Assembly (NCBI GenBank): GCA_947258585.1
Contig: CAMYIZ010000038.1
Coordinates: 24,751-88,750 of the forward strand
Length of the DNA stretch: 64,000 nucleotides
Origin: an uncultured Haliea sp.
GTDB lineage: Bacteria; Pseudomonadota; Gammaproteobacteria; Pseudomonadales; Halieaceae
Direction of reading: 5' to 3'
A program made the translations under genes and the position numbers. Shown here piece after piece: positions 9,030-18,577 of this stretch. Numbering within the stretch: position 1 is the first letter of the stretch; each line of letters begins with the position of its first letter. A model generated the notes under the pieces. The model was given only the letters and a program-made list of their open reading frames with translations, did not search any database and had not been told where the DNA came from.

Positions 9030-10385
9030 TTAGCGGGCGTCAAATAATGGCAGGGTGATGTCCATCCTCAGGCCGGGACTGGTATTGCTCGCCGTGATGC
9101 TGCCGCCATGCTGGACGATGGCCCGGCGGGCGATCGCGAGTCCGAGGCCGTAACCGCCGGTCTCCCGGGTCCGGGCTGAGTCGACCCGGTAGAATTCGTC
9201 AAAAATGTGTTCCAGCTCTCCGGCGGGAATGCCCGGGCCCTGGTCCTGAACGCTGACCCTGATCTCCCCGGTGGTGGTGCCGATAGCGACAGCGATCACC
9301 GTGTCCGGTGGGCTGTAGTACAGCGCGTTGCGCAACACGTTGTCGAAGGCCTTGCGCAGGCGCCCGCCGTCCCCGAGCACCAGGGCCTGCCCACAGTCGA
9401 TTTGCAGCTCAATCCTGCGTCCACTCTCCCTGCCCTCGAAGCTGGCGTCATTGCACAGGTCGCGCAGCAGGGGCACCAGGTCGATGTGTTCGTCCATCGC
9501 CAGCTGGTCACTCTGGCTGCGCAACAGTTCCGCGATCAGTTCGTCCAGCCGGCTGGCCTCGCGTTCAATTCGTTCCAGTTGTGGACCCGCTGCCGCGGGA
9601 TTCTGCTCCGCCAGTGCCAGCGCGACCCGGAGCCGCGCCAGGGGCGAACGCAACTCGTGGGATACGTCCGCAAGCAGGCGCCGCTGGGCATCAATCCGCT
9701 GTTGCAGTTGGGCGGCCATGCGATTGAAATCCCGCGCCAGGTCATCGGTTTCATCGCCGCCCTGGCCGCGCACCGCCAGGCGCACCGCCAGGTCGCCATC
9801 CGCCAGCTTGGTGGCAGCCTGCCGCAATCCGCCCAGGCGCCGGGTCAGCAGTCGCGACAGCAGGTAACAGAGCAGGCCCGACACCAGCACCGCCAGCGCT
9901 CCCCGCAGCCACAGGTTGCTGCCCAGCTCGTTGACCAGGCGAGACCTGCTGGGTTTCAGCACCAGTACCGAGCGCATCCGCCCCAGATCTTCGCGGTAGA
10001 GCTGGTGGGCCAGCAGTTGCCGGCTGTCGTCGCGCATAAAGGCACGCCGGCCGCCCTTGCCGAGGCGCGCCGCAACCATTGCCACGTTCTGGGGGACCCG
10101 TCGTCCCAGAACGTCCTCGCCACTGCTGTTGAGGAAATAGACTTGTACCCTGTGCTCCGCCTGTGCCGCCGCGATCACTTCCGGGAGTTTTTCACTGGCC
10201 TGATTCTGCAGGTCGTACAGCAGGCGCACGACAAAACGCGGCGGACTTTCTCGATGATGTGGGTGCCTGTCGTCCGGCACCAGGGAGTCAAGGTACTGGC
10301 CCGCCAGCAGCCAGCTGCCCAGGACAGCGATGGTGATCACCCAGAAGCCCAGGAAAATCTTGACGAACAGGGGAGACCTGGGCAT
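9030..10385 (-). CDS. cpxA: CpxA-type envelope-stress sensor histidine kinase
   Basis: A 451-aa HisKA/HATPase kinase. Membrane helices lie at residues ~9-28 and ~158-178 and enclose a ~125-residue periplasmic sensor. They are followed by a HAMP domain, an H-box DVSHELRSPLARLRV with phospho-acceptor His243, an N-box (NVLRNALYYS), and G-boxes DQGPGIP and GYGLGLAIA. The start codon overlaps the stop of the upstream regulator by one base (TGATG), so translation is coupled. The CpxA assignment rests on the operon with an OmpR-type regulator, the divergent cpxP/spy-like gene and the perfect CpxR box. Its role is to sense envelope misfolding and phosphorylate CpxR. Confidence 0.85.
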   Translation of the reverse strand: MPRSPLFVKIFLGFWVITIAVLGSWLLAGQYLDSLVPDDRHPHHRESPPRFVVRLLYDLQNQASEKLPEVIAAAQAEHRVQVYFLNSSGEDVLGRRVPQNVAMVAARLGKGGRRAFMRDDSRQLLAHQLYREDLGRMRSVLVLKPSRSRLVNELGSNLWLRGALAVLVSGLLCYLLSRLLTRRLGGLRQAATKLADGDLAVRLAVRGQGGDETDDLARDFNRMAAQLQQRIDAQRRLLADVSHELRSPLARLRVALALAEQNPAAAGPQLERIEREASRLDELIAELLRSQSDQLAMDEHIDLVPLLRDLCNDASFEGRESGRRIELQIDCGQALVLGDGGRLRKAFDNVLRNALYYSPPDTVIAVAIGTTTGEIRVSVQDQGPGIPAGELEHIFDEFYRVDSARTRETGGYGLGLAIARRAIVQHGGSITASNTSPGLRMDITLPLFDAR

Positions 10386-11083
10386 CAGCCGCGGTCCGCA
10401 GTGGAGATGGTGAACTGGTAACCGGCGCCGCGAATGCTGACGATCGGGTTGTCCGCGCCGCAGGCCGCGAACTTCTTGCGAATCTTGCTGACGTGCACAT
10501 CGACACTGCGGTCATAGGCCGAGAGCGAACGCCCCAGGGCCTGGCGGCTGAGGGACTCCTTGTCCACAACATTGCCAGCGTGCAGGAGCAGGGTGTGGAG
10601 TATGTTGAATTCCGCGCTGGTCAGCTCCAGGTCGCGGTTATCCCATGAGGCGCTGCGATCCGCGGTATTCAGCTGTGTCAGGCCCACCCTCAGGTCGGCA
10701 TCCCTGGCTGCTTCCGCACTCCGCCCCCGGCGCAGGATCGCGCGCAGGCGCGCCGCCAGCTCCCGCGGATTGCAGGGCTTGGGCAGGTAATCATCGGCGC
10801 CGAGTTCGAGGCCGATAATGCGGTCCGTGTCCTCGCCGCGGGCCGTGAGCATGAGGACGGGGGTGTCCAGTCGCTCCCGCAGCTTGCGCAGTACCTCCAG
10901 GCCCTGCATCCCGGGCAACATGACATCCAGCACGATGGCGTCAAACATCGTCTGCTGGCAGCGCCGCAGAGCCTCGCGTCCATCGTGGCAGAGATCGACG
11001 CTGAAGCCTTCCAGCTGCAGGAATTCCTGCAGCAGGGCGCACAGCTCATGGTCATCGTCTATGATCAGCAGGTGCTCGGTCAT
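10385..11083 (-). CDS. cpxR: CpxR-type OmpR-family response regulator
   Basis: A 232-aa two-domain regulator. The receiver has acidic D9-D11, phospho-acceptor D53 (IVLDVMLPG), T/A in VLMLTARG, and the conserved Lys in YLPKPCNPREL. The C-terminal winged-helix DNA-binding domain has LTSAEFNILHTLL, DRSVDVHVSKIRKK and a terminal RGAGYQFT. It is the first gene of a cpxRA pair and lies divergent to a CpxP/Spy-like gene. A perfect GTAAA-N5-GTAAA element in the shared upstream region predicts autoregulation and activation of the divergent gene. Confidence 0.88.
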   Translation of the reverse strand: MTEHLLIIDDDHELCALLQEFLQLEGFSVDLCHDGREALRRCQQTMFDAIVLDVMLPGMQGLEVLRKLRERLDTPVLMLTARGEDTDRIIGLELGADDYLPKPCNPRELAARLRAILRRGRSAEAARDADLRVGLTQLNTADRSASWDNRDLELTSAEFNILHTLLLHAGNVVDKESLSRQALGRSLSAYDRSVDVHVSKIRKKFAACGADNPIVSIRGAGYQFTISTADRG

Positions 11084-11170
11084 GGGGCGGGTTCAAGGTC
11101 GCGGTGTTGGCGACAGTGTGCGGCGCTCGCGGTGGAAAATCCATGCTTCGGCGGCCTGCTACTACGCTTC

Positions 11171-11185
11171 TTTACAGTTATTTAC
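11171..11185 (-). promoter_or_regulatory. CpxR-binding box
   Basis: On the minus strand the sequence reads GTAAA-TAACT-GTAAA, an exact match to the CpxR consensus (two GTAAA half-sites, 5-bp spacer). It lies 86 bp upstream of the cpxR start and 71 bp upstream of the cpxP-like start, in the only intergenic space between the divergent genes. It most simply serves both transcription units. Binding itself is inferred. Confidence 0.8.
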
Positions 11186-11255
11186 CTTTATAAAGCGCAC
11201 ACTTACACAGGTTTCCCCGATACTGGCCACGTGTTCAGCCAACAGGAGAAGGTCA

Positions 11256-11747
11256 ATGCACACACCAATACGTACAGCTCTTCGCACCAGTGCCCTGGTA
11301 CTGGCCCTTGCCACTGCGGCCGTTGCGGCACCCGCGTCGGCCTGGCCCGACGAGGGCGGCCCCGGTCACATGGCGGGGAAGATGATCCAGCACCTGGACC
11401 TGACTGCCGAGCAACAGGCCAGCGTCAGTGAGATCATGACCAGGGCGCGTGAAGCGGGCGCTGCAGACCACGAGCGGATGCGCGAGATCAGGACCCAGCT
11501 GCGAGCGCAGTCCGACAGCTTCGACGCCGGCGCCACCCAGGCTCTCGCGGATGAATTGGGTCAGATCACCGCGCGCAGTACCTACCGGATGACCGAGACC
11601 CGGGCTGCAGTGCACGCGCTGTTGAACGAGGAGCAGCGCGAGAAGCTCGAGGCCCTGGAGGCCAGGCGCGGTGAGCGCAAGCACGGCAAGGGTCCGGGCA
11701 AGGGCGGCATCAAGGAGCGCAGAGGCGGCGAAGCGAGCGAAAGTTAG
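11256..11747 (+). CDS. CpxP/Spy-family periplasmic LTXXQ protein
   Basis: A 163-aa protein starting at the ATG at 11256, preceded by AGGAGAAGG. A signal peptide covers residues 1 to ~28 (hydrophobic LVLALATAAVAA, then APASA before W). The mature part is all-helical with the two LTxxQ-type motifs of the Spy/CpxP family (DLTAEQQASV and LNEEQREKL), many charged residues, and a Lys/Arg/Gly-rich tail. Such proteins are periplasmic chaperone-like adaptors that bind CpxA and dampen the response. The divergent position across a CpxR box supports a CpxP role. A strong terminator follows at once. Confidence 0.85.
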   Translation: MHTPIRTALRTSALVLALATAAVAAPASAWPDEGGPGHMAGKMIQHLDLTAEQQASVSEIMTRAREAGAADHERMREIRTQLRAQSDSFDAGATQALADELGQITARSTYRMTETRAAVHALLNEEQREKLEALEARRGERKHGKGPGKGGIKERRGGEASES

Positions 11748-11767
11748 ACAGGAGGTAGTACCGGGCC

Positions 11768-11801
11768 CCGGGGCTGGCGATCAAGCCGGCCCCGGTTTTT
11801 T
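11768..11801 (+). terminator. intrinsic terminator after the cpxP-like gene
   Basis: A stem CCGGGGC / GCCCCGG, extended by a TGGC/GCCG stem containing a G-T wobble and a 6-nt loop, is followed directly by six T residues. It begins 21 bp after the cpxP-like stop and 19 bp before the convergent M16 peptidase stop. Confidence 0.88.
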
Positions 11802-11819
11802 GCCCGCAGATGGTTGTCG

Positions 11820-14771
11820 CTACAGAATCTCTACCTGCAAGCCCAGCTCAGCCACCGCTGAACCCAGCGACTCGTACTGCTTGCGGCTGGTAAGCACTGC
11901 CGTGCTGGCCAGCGCCGGATCAAGGTAGCGCCGGGCTACCTGCCGCAGATCCTCCAGGCTTACGTCCAGAATCGCGCGGCGAAAGGCTTCCCGCTGCTCG
12001 TGGCTGCGGCCAAACAGGCGCTGGTAGAAATGCTGCCTGGCTTCGCCGGCGGGGGATGCGGGCTTGTCCAGGCTGCCTATCACGCCCAGTATCGCTTCCT
12101 CCAGGGCGCTGTCCTCATGGCTCGATTCCAGCACCCAGGCGATGGCGCGGTCGAAATCCGCCAGCGTGTCCAGCAACCGCGGGTCGCGGTAGGAATAAAA
12201 CCGGAACGCCGCGATGCCGGAGTCCTGGCTGGCGCCGCCGCCGTAGGCTCCGCCCTGCTCGCGGACGCTGCGGTGCAGGAAACCGTTGCGCATGAAGCCG
12301 CCGAGGACGGTCAATGCCGCCGCATCGGGGTGACCGACGGGTACGGTGGGGTAGGCGCGGGCACAGAAGTTGACCTGGGTGTTGGCAATCCACAATTCCC
12401 GCCTCGCCTCGCGCACCGGCGCGGCAGTAAACGAGGCCTGGTCGGGATCCGGATGGACGACAGCGCTCCACGCCGACAGTGCCTGGTGGCTGACAGCGTC
12501 CATGGCGTGTTCGTCGGCGATCGTCAGCAATTGCGGCTGCATGCGAGTGACCGCGCTGTGTATATCGCGCAGGCGGCCGATAAAGTCCTGCAGCTCGCTG
12601 TCGCTGCCCAGGCTGTCGTCCAGCGCCTTCAGCGAGCGAATCCCCTCCAGGCCGCTGTGCAGGTGGTTGATTTGCGCCAGCGGGCTCATGCCCGCGCTCG
12701 CCGCCGTCATCGCCAGCCCGTGACCGTTGCCGGTGACGGACTGCTCCCGGCGGGCCCGGGCCTGCGCCACCAGTTCCCGTATGCGCCCACTCTCATCGAA
12801 ACGGACCCGCTGCAGGCTGTCCTGCATCAGTGCGATCTGGGCCTCGCTGTTGCGCGCCAGCGCCTTGGAGGAGAGGGTGAAGCAAGCCTGTACCTGCTGC
12901 TCATCGTCCACCGCACCGCGCAGGGCGGCGGAAGCACCGATGCTGCCCACCGTAGCGGCCTGGCGGTGCTGGACCTGCAGATAGTCCTCACTGCCCAGCC
13001 CCACCTCGGTCAGAATCCGCGTGTACAGGGGCAGCAGGCCGGTGGCGGTGGCGTCCAGCGCCGGCAGGGGACTGACCAGTTGCTGGTAGACCAGCCCGTT
13101 GGTGCCCTGGGTGTAGGTAGTCAGGGTCAGGCCATCCTGACGCAGTTCACGGTACTCGGGCTCGGGCAGGCTGGCCGGCACGTCGGCCAGGGTGACTTTG
13201 GGCAGGATGCTCAGGTCGCCGACCTGCTGCTGGCGCTGTTCCAGTTTCTGCGCCAGTTCCAGGGTTGCCTGCTTGTCGGCCTCGCTCATGCCGGCCTTCA
13301 GCGCCGCCAGTCGCTCGGCCTCCCTGGCCAGCCGGCGCCCGGACAGTTCGGTGTCCGGGGTCATGACCAGGGTGACCCGGTGGGGGTTGTCGAGCAGCAG
13401 GCGCCGGGCCAGGCTCCGGATGTATTCCGGGTCGCGAATATTTTCCTGCAGGGTGGCAATGACCGGGTCGAGATCGAGTATCGCTACCGGGTCGGCGTAG
13501 TGCGTGGCCGGGCTCAGTGCCTGCAGGATCAGCTGCAGGCCGTAGGGGTAGCCGTCACCGCTGATTTCCCGCTGGTGGAGTTCCAGCTGGTGCAACACGG
13601 CCTCCAGCTGGGCGGGCGGGACGCCGTCCCTGGCCACTGCTTCGATGACACCCAGCACCAGTGCCTCCAGGGCGTCGGCGGAAGCCGCTTCGCTGCCCTC
13701 GATACCACAGCTGAAGACCATTTCGCGCTGGGAGTCCTCCAGCCCGCACAGGGGCGAGGGAGCCTGGCCCAGGGTGGTAGTCTCCAGCGCCTGCATCAGC
13801 GGCGAGGCGCTGTTGTCCAGCAGTACGCTGGACAACAGCTGGGCCTCCAGCAGCTGCTGCAGGTCGGCGCTTTCGCCCAGCAGCCAGCCCACCACGATAT
13901 GGGTCTTGCGTGCGGTGTCACCCGAGTCGTCCAGGGCATAGGGGCGCTCAACCCGGCGTGGTTCGCTGTAGCGTTGCTCCAGCGCCACTTCGATGCGCTG
14001 GGGCAGGCGCTGGAAGCGCGCCAGCGCCCGTTCCTGGAACACCGCCTGGTGCTCGTGGGCGGGGATGTCACCAAAAGTCATGAAGATGGCATTGCTGGGG
14101 TGGTAGTGGCTCTGGTAGAAGGCCTTGAGCTCGGCGTAGCTGAGGTCGGGAATGTGCTCCGGAGCGCCACCGCTGTCGTAGTGGTAGGTGTTGGTGGGGA
14201 ACAGCTGCTCGCACAGCGTCTGCCACAGGGTGCTGGGCACCGAGCTCCTGGCACCCTTCATTTCGTTGAACACCACGCCCTTGAACACCAGCTCACTGTC
14301 GGGATTGCCGGGCTCGGCGAATTCCACCCGATGGCCTTCCTGGGCGAAGTCCAGTGGGTCCAGGCGGGAGAAGAACACGGCATCGAGGTAGACGTCCAGC
14401 AGGTTGGCAAAGTCTTTGCGGTTCTGGCTGGCGAAGGGGTAGGCGGTCCAGTCACTGCTGGTAAAGGCGTTCATGAAGGTGTTGAGCGAACGCCGCAGCA
14501 TCATGAAGAACGGGTCGCGCACCGGGTAGCGTTCGCTGCCGCAGAGAGCCGTGTGTTCGAGAATGTGGGCCACGCCGGTGGAGTCCGTGGGCACCGTGCG
14601 CAGTGCCACCAGGAACACATTTTCGCTGCTGTCCGCGGCCAGGTGATAGTGCATGGCGCCAGTCGCCTGGTGCTCGTACTGGTCCACCCGCAGTTGCAGG
14701 GATTCGATCTCGTGGCTGCGCAGCAGGCGGAAAGCGGCGTGGCTGATGGCGGCCGGTATGCTCTGGGTCAT
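11820..14771 (-). CDS. M16C-type insulinase/presequence-protease-like zinc metallopeptidase
   Basis: A 983-aa peptidase starting at the ATG at 14771 with an AGGA 5 nt upstream. The inverted zinc motif H69-x2-E72-H73 (HILEH) is near the N-terminus, with the downstream Glu ligand region VVFNEMKGA. Length and the ALCGSERYPVRDPFF segment fit the single-chain M16C group (PreP/Cym1-like), which folds as four homologous domains forming a chamber that degrades short unstructured peptides. No signal peptide is visible, so it is probably cytoplasmic. It is the last gene of a minus-strand run (SDR, mnmC, glutaminyl cyclase) with 35 bp to its upstream neighbour. Confidence 0.9.
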   Translation of the reverse strand: MTQSIPAAISHAAFRLLRSHEIESLQLRVDQYEHQATGAMHYHLAADSSENVFLVALRTVPTDSTGVAHILEHTALCGSERYPVRDPFFMMLRRSLNTFMNAFTSSDWTAYPFASQNRKDFANLLDVYLDAVFFSRLDPLDFAQEGHRVEFAEPGNPDSELVFKGVVFNEMKGARSSVPSTLWQTLCEQLFPTNTYHYDSGGAPEHIPDLSYAELKAFYQSHYHPSNAIFMTFGDIPAHEHQAVFQERALARFQRLPQRIEVALEQRYSEPRRVERPYALDDSGDTARKTHIVVGWLLGESADLQQLLEAQLLSSVLLDNSASPLMQALETTTLGQAPSPLCGLEDSQREMVFSCGIEGSEAASADALEALVLGVIEAVARDGVPPAQLEAVLHQLELHQREISGDGYPYGLQLILQALSPATHYADPVAILDLDPVIATLQENIRDPEYIRSLARRLLLDNPHRVTLVMTPDTELSGRRLAREAERLAALKAGMSEADKQATLELAQKLEQRQQQVGDLSILPKVTLADVPASLPEPEYRELRQDGLTLTTYTQGTNGLVYQQLVSPLPALDATATGLLPLYTRILTEVGLGSEDYLQVQHRQAATVGSIGASAALRGAVDDEQQVQACFTLSSKALARNSEAQIALMQDSLQRVRFDESGRIRELVAQARARREQSVTGNGHGLAMTAASAGMSPLAQINHLHSGLEGIRSLKALDDSLGSDSELQDFIGRLRDIHSAVTRMQPQLLTIADEHAMDAVSHQALSAWSAVVHPDPDQASFTAAPVREARRELWIANTQVNFCARAYPTVPVGHPDAAALTVLGGFMRNGFLHRSVREQGGAYGGGASQDSGIAAFRFYSYRDPRLLDTLADFDRAIAWVLESSHEDSALEEAILGVIGSLDKPASPAGEARQHFYQRLFGRSHEQREAFRRAILDVSLEDLRQVARRYLDPALASTAVLTSRKQYESLGSAVAELGLQVEIL

Positions 14772-14806
14772 GGTAGTCCTGGTCGGTTCGAAACAAGCCC
14801 GCTATT

Positions 14807-15586
14807 CTAGCGCGAAATCACCGTCCCTGCTGTGGCCGGCACCAATTCGATGCGGTAGAGCCAGGGCCAGTTCTTGCCGGTAACCCAGAGGCCGCCGTCC
14901 GCGGGGTTGCGGGCGATACCGTTGAGGACGTCGGCGTTCGGGGGACGCTCCCCCGGCGGTAGCAGGCCACTGAGGTCAACGCTGGCGGTGACCTCGCCGC
15001 TGGCCGGGTCGATGACAACGATGCGATCAGTCATCCAGACATTGGCCCAGATTTTTCCGTCTATCCACTCCAGTTCGTTCAGGTGTCCGAGGCGCCGGCC
15101 CCGCTCCGTCACCGCCAGCGTGCGCAGATGGCGTCCGCTGTCCGGGTCGAGAAAGTGCAGGTGCTCGGTGCCATCGCTGTAGACAAGTTCGCGGCCGTTA
15201 TCGGTCAGGCCCCAGCCCTCGCCAGGCAGGGCAAAGACAGCCACGGGGGTCAGCGCCTGCCGGTCGTACACCAGCATGCGCCCGGCGCGCCAGGTCAGCT
15301 GGTAAACCCGGTCGCCGAAGACCGTGAGCCCCTCGGCAAACAGGCGGGGATGCAGGCGCCGCTGGTCCAGCAGCTCGCCGTCGGCAAAGCGGTAGCGCAG
15401 CAGGCGTGACTGGCCGTAGAGGCCGGTGCTGACGTAGAGTTCGCCATCGATGATCTGCAGGCCCTGGACAAAGCTGTTGCGCGGCTGGGGTTTTTTTTCC
15501 AGCACCCGGTAGTTGAATTGCTCCACTGCCAGGACAGGGTTGGCGAGCAGCAGCAGCAGGCAGCTGCGCAGGATCAGCTTGTTCAA
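14807..15586 (-). CDS. glutaminyl-peptide cyclotransferase (beta-propeller type)
   Basis: A 259-aa secreted protein with signal peptide MNKLILRSCLLLLLANPVLA. The start is a TTG at 15586 with GGGAGA 8 nt upstream; its last two bases overlap the mnmC TGA, so translation is probably coupled. The mature part carries plant/bacterial glutamine cyclotransferase motifs: SFVQGLQI, STGLYGQS, GEGWGLTDNG, LNELEWIDGKIWANVW, DVLNGIARN and TGKNWPWLYRIELV. The enzyme converts N-terminal Gln to pyroglutamate in exported proteins. The family assignment is firm, the targets unknown. Confidence 0.9.
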   Translation of the reverse strand: MNKLILRSCLLLLLANPVLAVEQFNYRVLEKKPQPRNSFVQGLQIIDGELYVSTGLYGQSRLLRYRFADGELLDQRRLHPRLFAEGLTVFGDRVYQLTWRAGRMLVYDRQALTPVAVFALPGEGWGLTDNGRELVYSDGTEHLHFLDPDSGRHLRTLAVTERGRRLGHLNELEWIDGKIWANVWMTDRIVVIDPASGEVTASVDLSGLLPPGERPPNADVLNGIARNPADGGLWVTGKNWPWLYRIELVPATAGTVISR

Positions 15587-17601
15587 ATACGGTTTCTCCC
15601 GAGATCGCGAATGAGGAAGCGGGCCGGGGCCAGCGCGCGCACGAGCTCTGGTTCCAGAGGCAATGGTTCAGCGCACAGCTGGCTGGCCAGCAGCTCCGCC
15701 GCCAGCGGAGTCGAGGTCAGTCCCCGCGAGCCGTGGCCTGTATTCAGGTAGAGCCCGGGGACATACCGCCCCGCCCGTGGAATGGCCGTGCGGGCATTGT
15801 CCCGCAGCGCACCATAGTCGCACAAAAACGCTTCCCGGTCCGGTACCGGTCCCACCAGGGGAAGGTAGTCCGGGCTCGCGCAACGCCAGCCGGTCCGCCC
15901 CGGCAGGGGGCTGTCTGCGAGCCCGGCCAGTGAGGATTGCGCGGCGGGCAGCGCCGCCGCCAACTGCTCAAGGTTGTGGAACTGGTCACGCTGGCGCAAC
16001 TGCGGATCCATGTCCCCCGGCGCAAACGTGGCGCCGATACAGTGCCCCTCACCAGTCGCCGGGGCGATGTAACCGCTGTGGCACAGCGTCGCCCGCAGCC
16101 CCGCCAGATCGGGTAGCGGCGGTAGCTGGGTGGTCTGGCCCCGGATCGCCTTGAGCGGGAGCCAGTCCAGCGGGCCGAGTTCGCGGCAGTGGATTCCGGC
16201 CGCGACGACGGCGACCGGTGCCCGGGCCAGCAGTTGACCGCCGCTTGTTGCCTGCCAGGCATCGCCCGCCCGCTGTAGCTGAACCGGCCCGCAGTTCTCG
16301 CGCAGGGTGATAAGCGGATGCCGCAGCAGCTGCCGACAGATGGCAGGCGGGGACATCCAGCCCGAATTCGGGAACCAGTAGCCCGCCCCGGCCTGGGGCA
16401 CGCCCAGCAGCGCGGAGGCACGCGCGGCGTCGACGACCTGTGCCAGTGCGGGCAGCGCCTCCAGCAGCGGCGCCATGCGCTCGAGTTCGCCGGTATCCGT
16501 CACCTGGTGAAAACTGCCGCACAGCGCGCCGTCGACCTGCGGTCGCAGGACGCCATCGGCAAAATCCGCCCGGTAGTGGCGACTGGCGAAGTCGAAACTG
16601 CTGAGGGCGAAATCCGTCAGCGATGAGTGGCGGTGGGAGAGACGGGTGTACAGCACCCCCTGGGCATTGCCCGAGGCGCCGTCGGCAACCTGGCCCTGGT
16701 CCAGCAGGGTCACCGGGATACCCCGGCGGGCGAAGGCGGCGGCAGTGTGGCAGCCCGCCAGCCCGGCGCCGATGATCAACACCTCCCGGGGTGTGTCCGG
16801 TGCCTGTGCGGGGATGTCCCAGGGTGTGCCCCGCGCTGGCACCGGGCGCGGGCGGACACTGAGCCGGCCACACAGCTGTTCCCGCTTGCGGCCAAAGCCG
16901 GGTACTTTGCGCACCTCGAAGCCGGCCTCCCCCAGGCCACGGCGCACCGCGCCGGCAGCAGTGAAGGTAGCGAAAGTGGCTTCGGGTCGGCTCAGGGCCG
17001 CGATTGCGGGCCACAGTGAAACGTGCCACATGGCGGGATTGCGCGCGGGGGCGAAGCCGTCCAGGTACCAGGCGTCCACCAGCGGGGTGCGGGCGTGGCC
17101 CAGGTCCTCCAGCACAGCGGTAACATCGCCCCACCACAGGTCGAGGACAACCTCGCCCCGGTCGAACAGGGCTCGATGGGTGCCGGGCAGGGGCAGCGGG
17201 TACTGCGCCGCCAGGCTGGCCAGCAGGGGCGCCAGTTCCGGCCAGGCGGCTCCCGCCCGCCGCAGCTGCGCGACATCAAGGGGGAATTTTTCCAGCGCCA
17301 GATAGTGCAGTCGCCCGGGCCCGCCGGCGCCTGCGGCGCGGCTGCGCCAGGCCTGCCAGGTGAGGAGAAAGTTCAGTCCGGTGCCGAAGCCGGTTTCCGC
17401 CACCACGAAACGCTCTGCTCCCGGCGTTTCCCAGCGCGCCGGCAGCTCGTTGCCGGCGAGGAATACGTGGCGACCTTCGGCCAGGCCATTGTCGCGGGAG
17501 TAATACACATCGGTGAAAGCCGACGAAACCGGACTGCCGTCATCCTGCCACTGCAGGGACGGACCCGGCATGGGTTGCCACGGGGCATTGGAGCGCTGCA
17601 T
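15583..17601 (-). CDS. mnmC: bifunctional tRNA mnm5s2U34 biosynthesis enzyme MnmC
   Basis: A 672-aa fusion. The N-terminal domain (~1-250) is the SAM-dependent methyltransferase MnmC2, with VVAETGFGTGLNFLL (67-80) and DAWYLDGFAPARNP (177-189). The C-terminal domain is the FAD oxidoreductase MnmC1, with a dinucleotide-binding VLIIGAGLAGCHTA from ~274. MnmC1 removes the carboxymethyl group of cmnm5s2U34 and MnmC2 methylates the product. The ATG at 17601 (MQRSNAPWQP) gives the usual family length; the open frame further upstream reads antisense through the neighbouring SDR. The stop overlaps the cyclotransferase start. Confidence 0.93.
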   Translation of the reverse strand: MQRSNAPWQPMPGPSLQWQDDGSPVSSAFTDVYYSRDNGLAEGRHVFLAGNELPARWETPGAERFVVAETGFGTGLNFLLTWQAWRSRAAGAGGPGRLHYLALEKFPLDVAQLRRAGAAWPELAPLLASLAAQYPLPLPGTHRALFDRGEVVLDLWWGDVTAVLEDLGHARTPLVDAWYLDGFAPARNPAMWHVSLWPAIAALSRPEATFATFTAAGAVRRGLGEAGFEVRKVPGFGRKREQLCGRLSVRPRPVPARGTPWDIPAQAPDTPREVLIIGAGLAGCHTAAAFARRGIPVTLLDQGQVADGASGNAQGVLYTRLSHRHSSLTDFALSSFDFASRHYRADFADGVLRPQVDGALCGSFHQVTDTGELERMAPLLEALPALAQVVDAARASALLGVPQAGAGYWFPNSGWMSPPAICRQLLRHPLITLRENCGPVQLQRAGDAWQATSGGQLLARAPVAVVAAGIHCRELGPLDWLPLKAIRGQTTQLPPLPDLAGLRATLCHSGYIAPATGEGHCIGATFAPGDMDPQLRQRDQFHNLEQLAAALPAAQSSLAGLADSPLPGRTGWRCASPDYLPLVGPVPDREAFLCDYGALRDNARTAIPRAGRYVPGLYLNTGHGSRGLTSTPLAAELLASQLCAEPLPLEPELVRALAPARFLIRDLGRNRI

Positions 17602-17639
17602 GTCCCTGGTTCCTGACCTTGTGCCGCCGCGCGCCCCGG

Positions 17640-18398
17640 TTACCCGGCGACGGTATAGCCGCCGTCGATGGGCAGGGTCTGGCCCGTGATCCAGCTCGCC
17701 TGGCTGCTGCTGAGAAACAGCACCGCACCCGCCACGTCTTCCGGTGTGCCGTGCCGGCCCGCCGGAGTGCGCGCCATGGTGGGCGCCGACCACTCGGGGT
17801 TGGCGATGGTCGCCGAGGTCATCCGGCTCTCGCACAGGCCCACGGCCACGCAGTTGGCGCGAATGCCGATAGCGCCCCATTCGACCGCCATAGCCCGGGT
17901 GACCCCCAGCAGCCCGGTCTTGCCGGCACCGTAGCCGGGGATGATGCCCATGCCGAAGTAGGAGCTCATCGAGGCTATGCCGATGACCGAGGCACCTCCG
18001 GCGAGTTCGCTCGCCCGGAGGGCATCCCGGCAGCCCCGGGCGAGCCGGAATCCGGAGATCAGGTGGATGTTGACGGCGCGGACGAAGTTGTCCGGATCCC
18101 ATTCGTCGAGGCCCAGGCTGGGCAGGGCAATGCCGGCATTGTTCACCAGCACGTCCAGCTGGGTCTGTGCCTGCGCGACCGCGTCCACCTGCGCCGGGTT
18201 TTCCACATCCAGCTGCAGGTAGCGGTAGCCTGAGAGATCCGTATCGTAGTCCCCGGCACTGGCCCGGGTGCCGGTAATGGTGACTTCTGCGCCCGCGGCC
18301 AGGTAGGCCGCGGCTATGCCCGCGCCGATACCGCTGGTACCGCCGGTGACGAGAATCCTGGCACCGCTGAAGTCGAAGTGTGCTGCATTGCTGGCCAT
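17640..18398 (-). CDS. short-chain dehydrogenase/reductase (SDR)
   Basis: A 252-aa SDR with the cofactor motif TGGTSGIG, VNNAG, a serine-containing IASMSS segment and the pair YGAGK (Tyr-x3-Lys). It ends with ITGQTLPIDGGYTVAG. It starts at the ATG at 18398 and lies 38 bp upstream of mnmC, so the two may share a transcript, although they have no evident metabolic link. The substrate is unknown. Confidence 0.88.
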   Translation of the reverse strand: MASNAAHFDFSGARILVTGGTSGIGAGIAAAYLAAGAEVTITGTRASAGDYDTDLSGYRYLQLDVENPAQVDAVAQAQTQLDVLVNNAGIALPSLGLDEWDPDNFVRAVNIHLISGFRLARGCRDALRASELAGGASVIGIASMSSYFGMGIIPGYGAGKTGLLGVTRAMAVEWGAIGIRANCVAVGLCESRMTSATIANPEWSAPTMARTPAGRHGTPEDVAGAVLFLSSSQASWITGQTLPIDGGYTVAG

Positions 18399-18577
18399 GG
18401 TTTTACTCTTGTTGGGGTGGAGTCGCCGTGGCGGTCTGCCCCGGCGCGGAAAAGCCTAGCAGATACCCCCGGCTGGAGCCATTGCGGCACAGTGCAGGCA
18501 GGTCCCGGCCCGGGGCAACGCTGGTTTTTGCCGCGGCCAGGCAGTAGACTTGCGCCCCTTGATTGTGAGGGCTTTTC

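Noticed and set aside
12000..14810. 936-residue open frame antisense to the M16 peptidase
   Set aside because: Composition is that of a shadow frame in GC-rich DNA (Gly/Gln/Val-rich, no domain), while the opposite strand has a clear HxxEH metallopeptidase.
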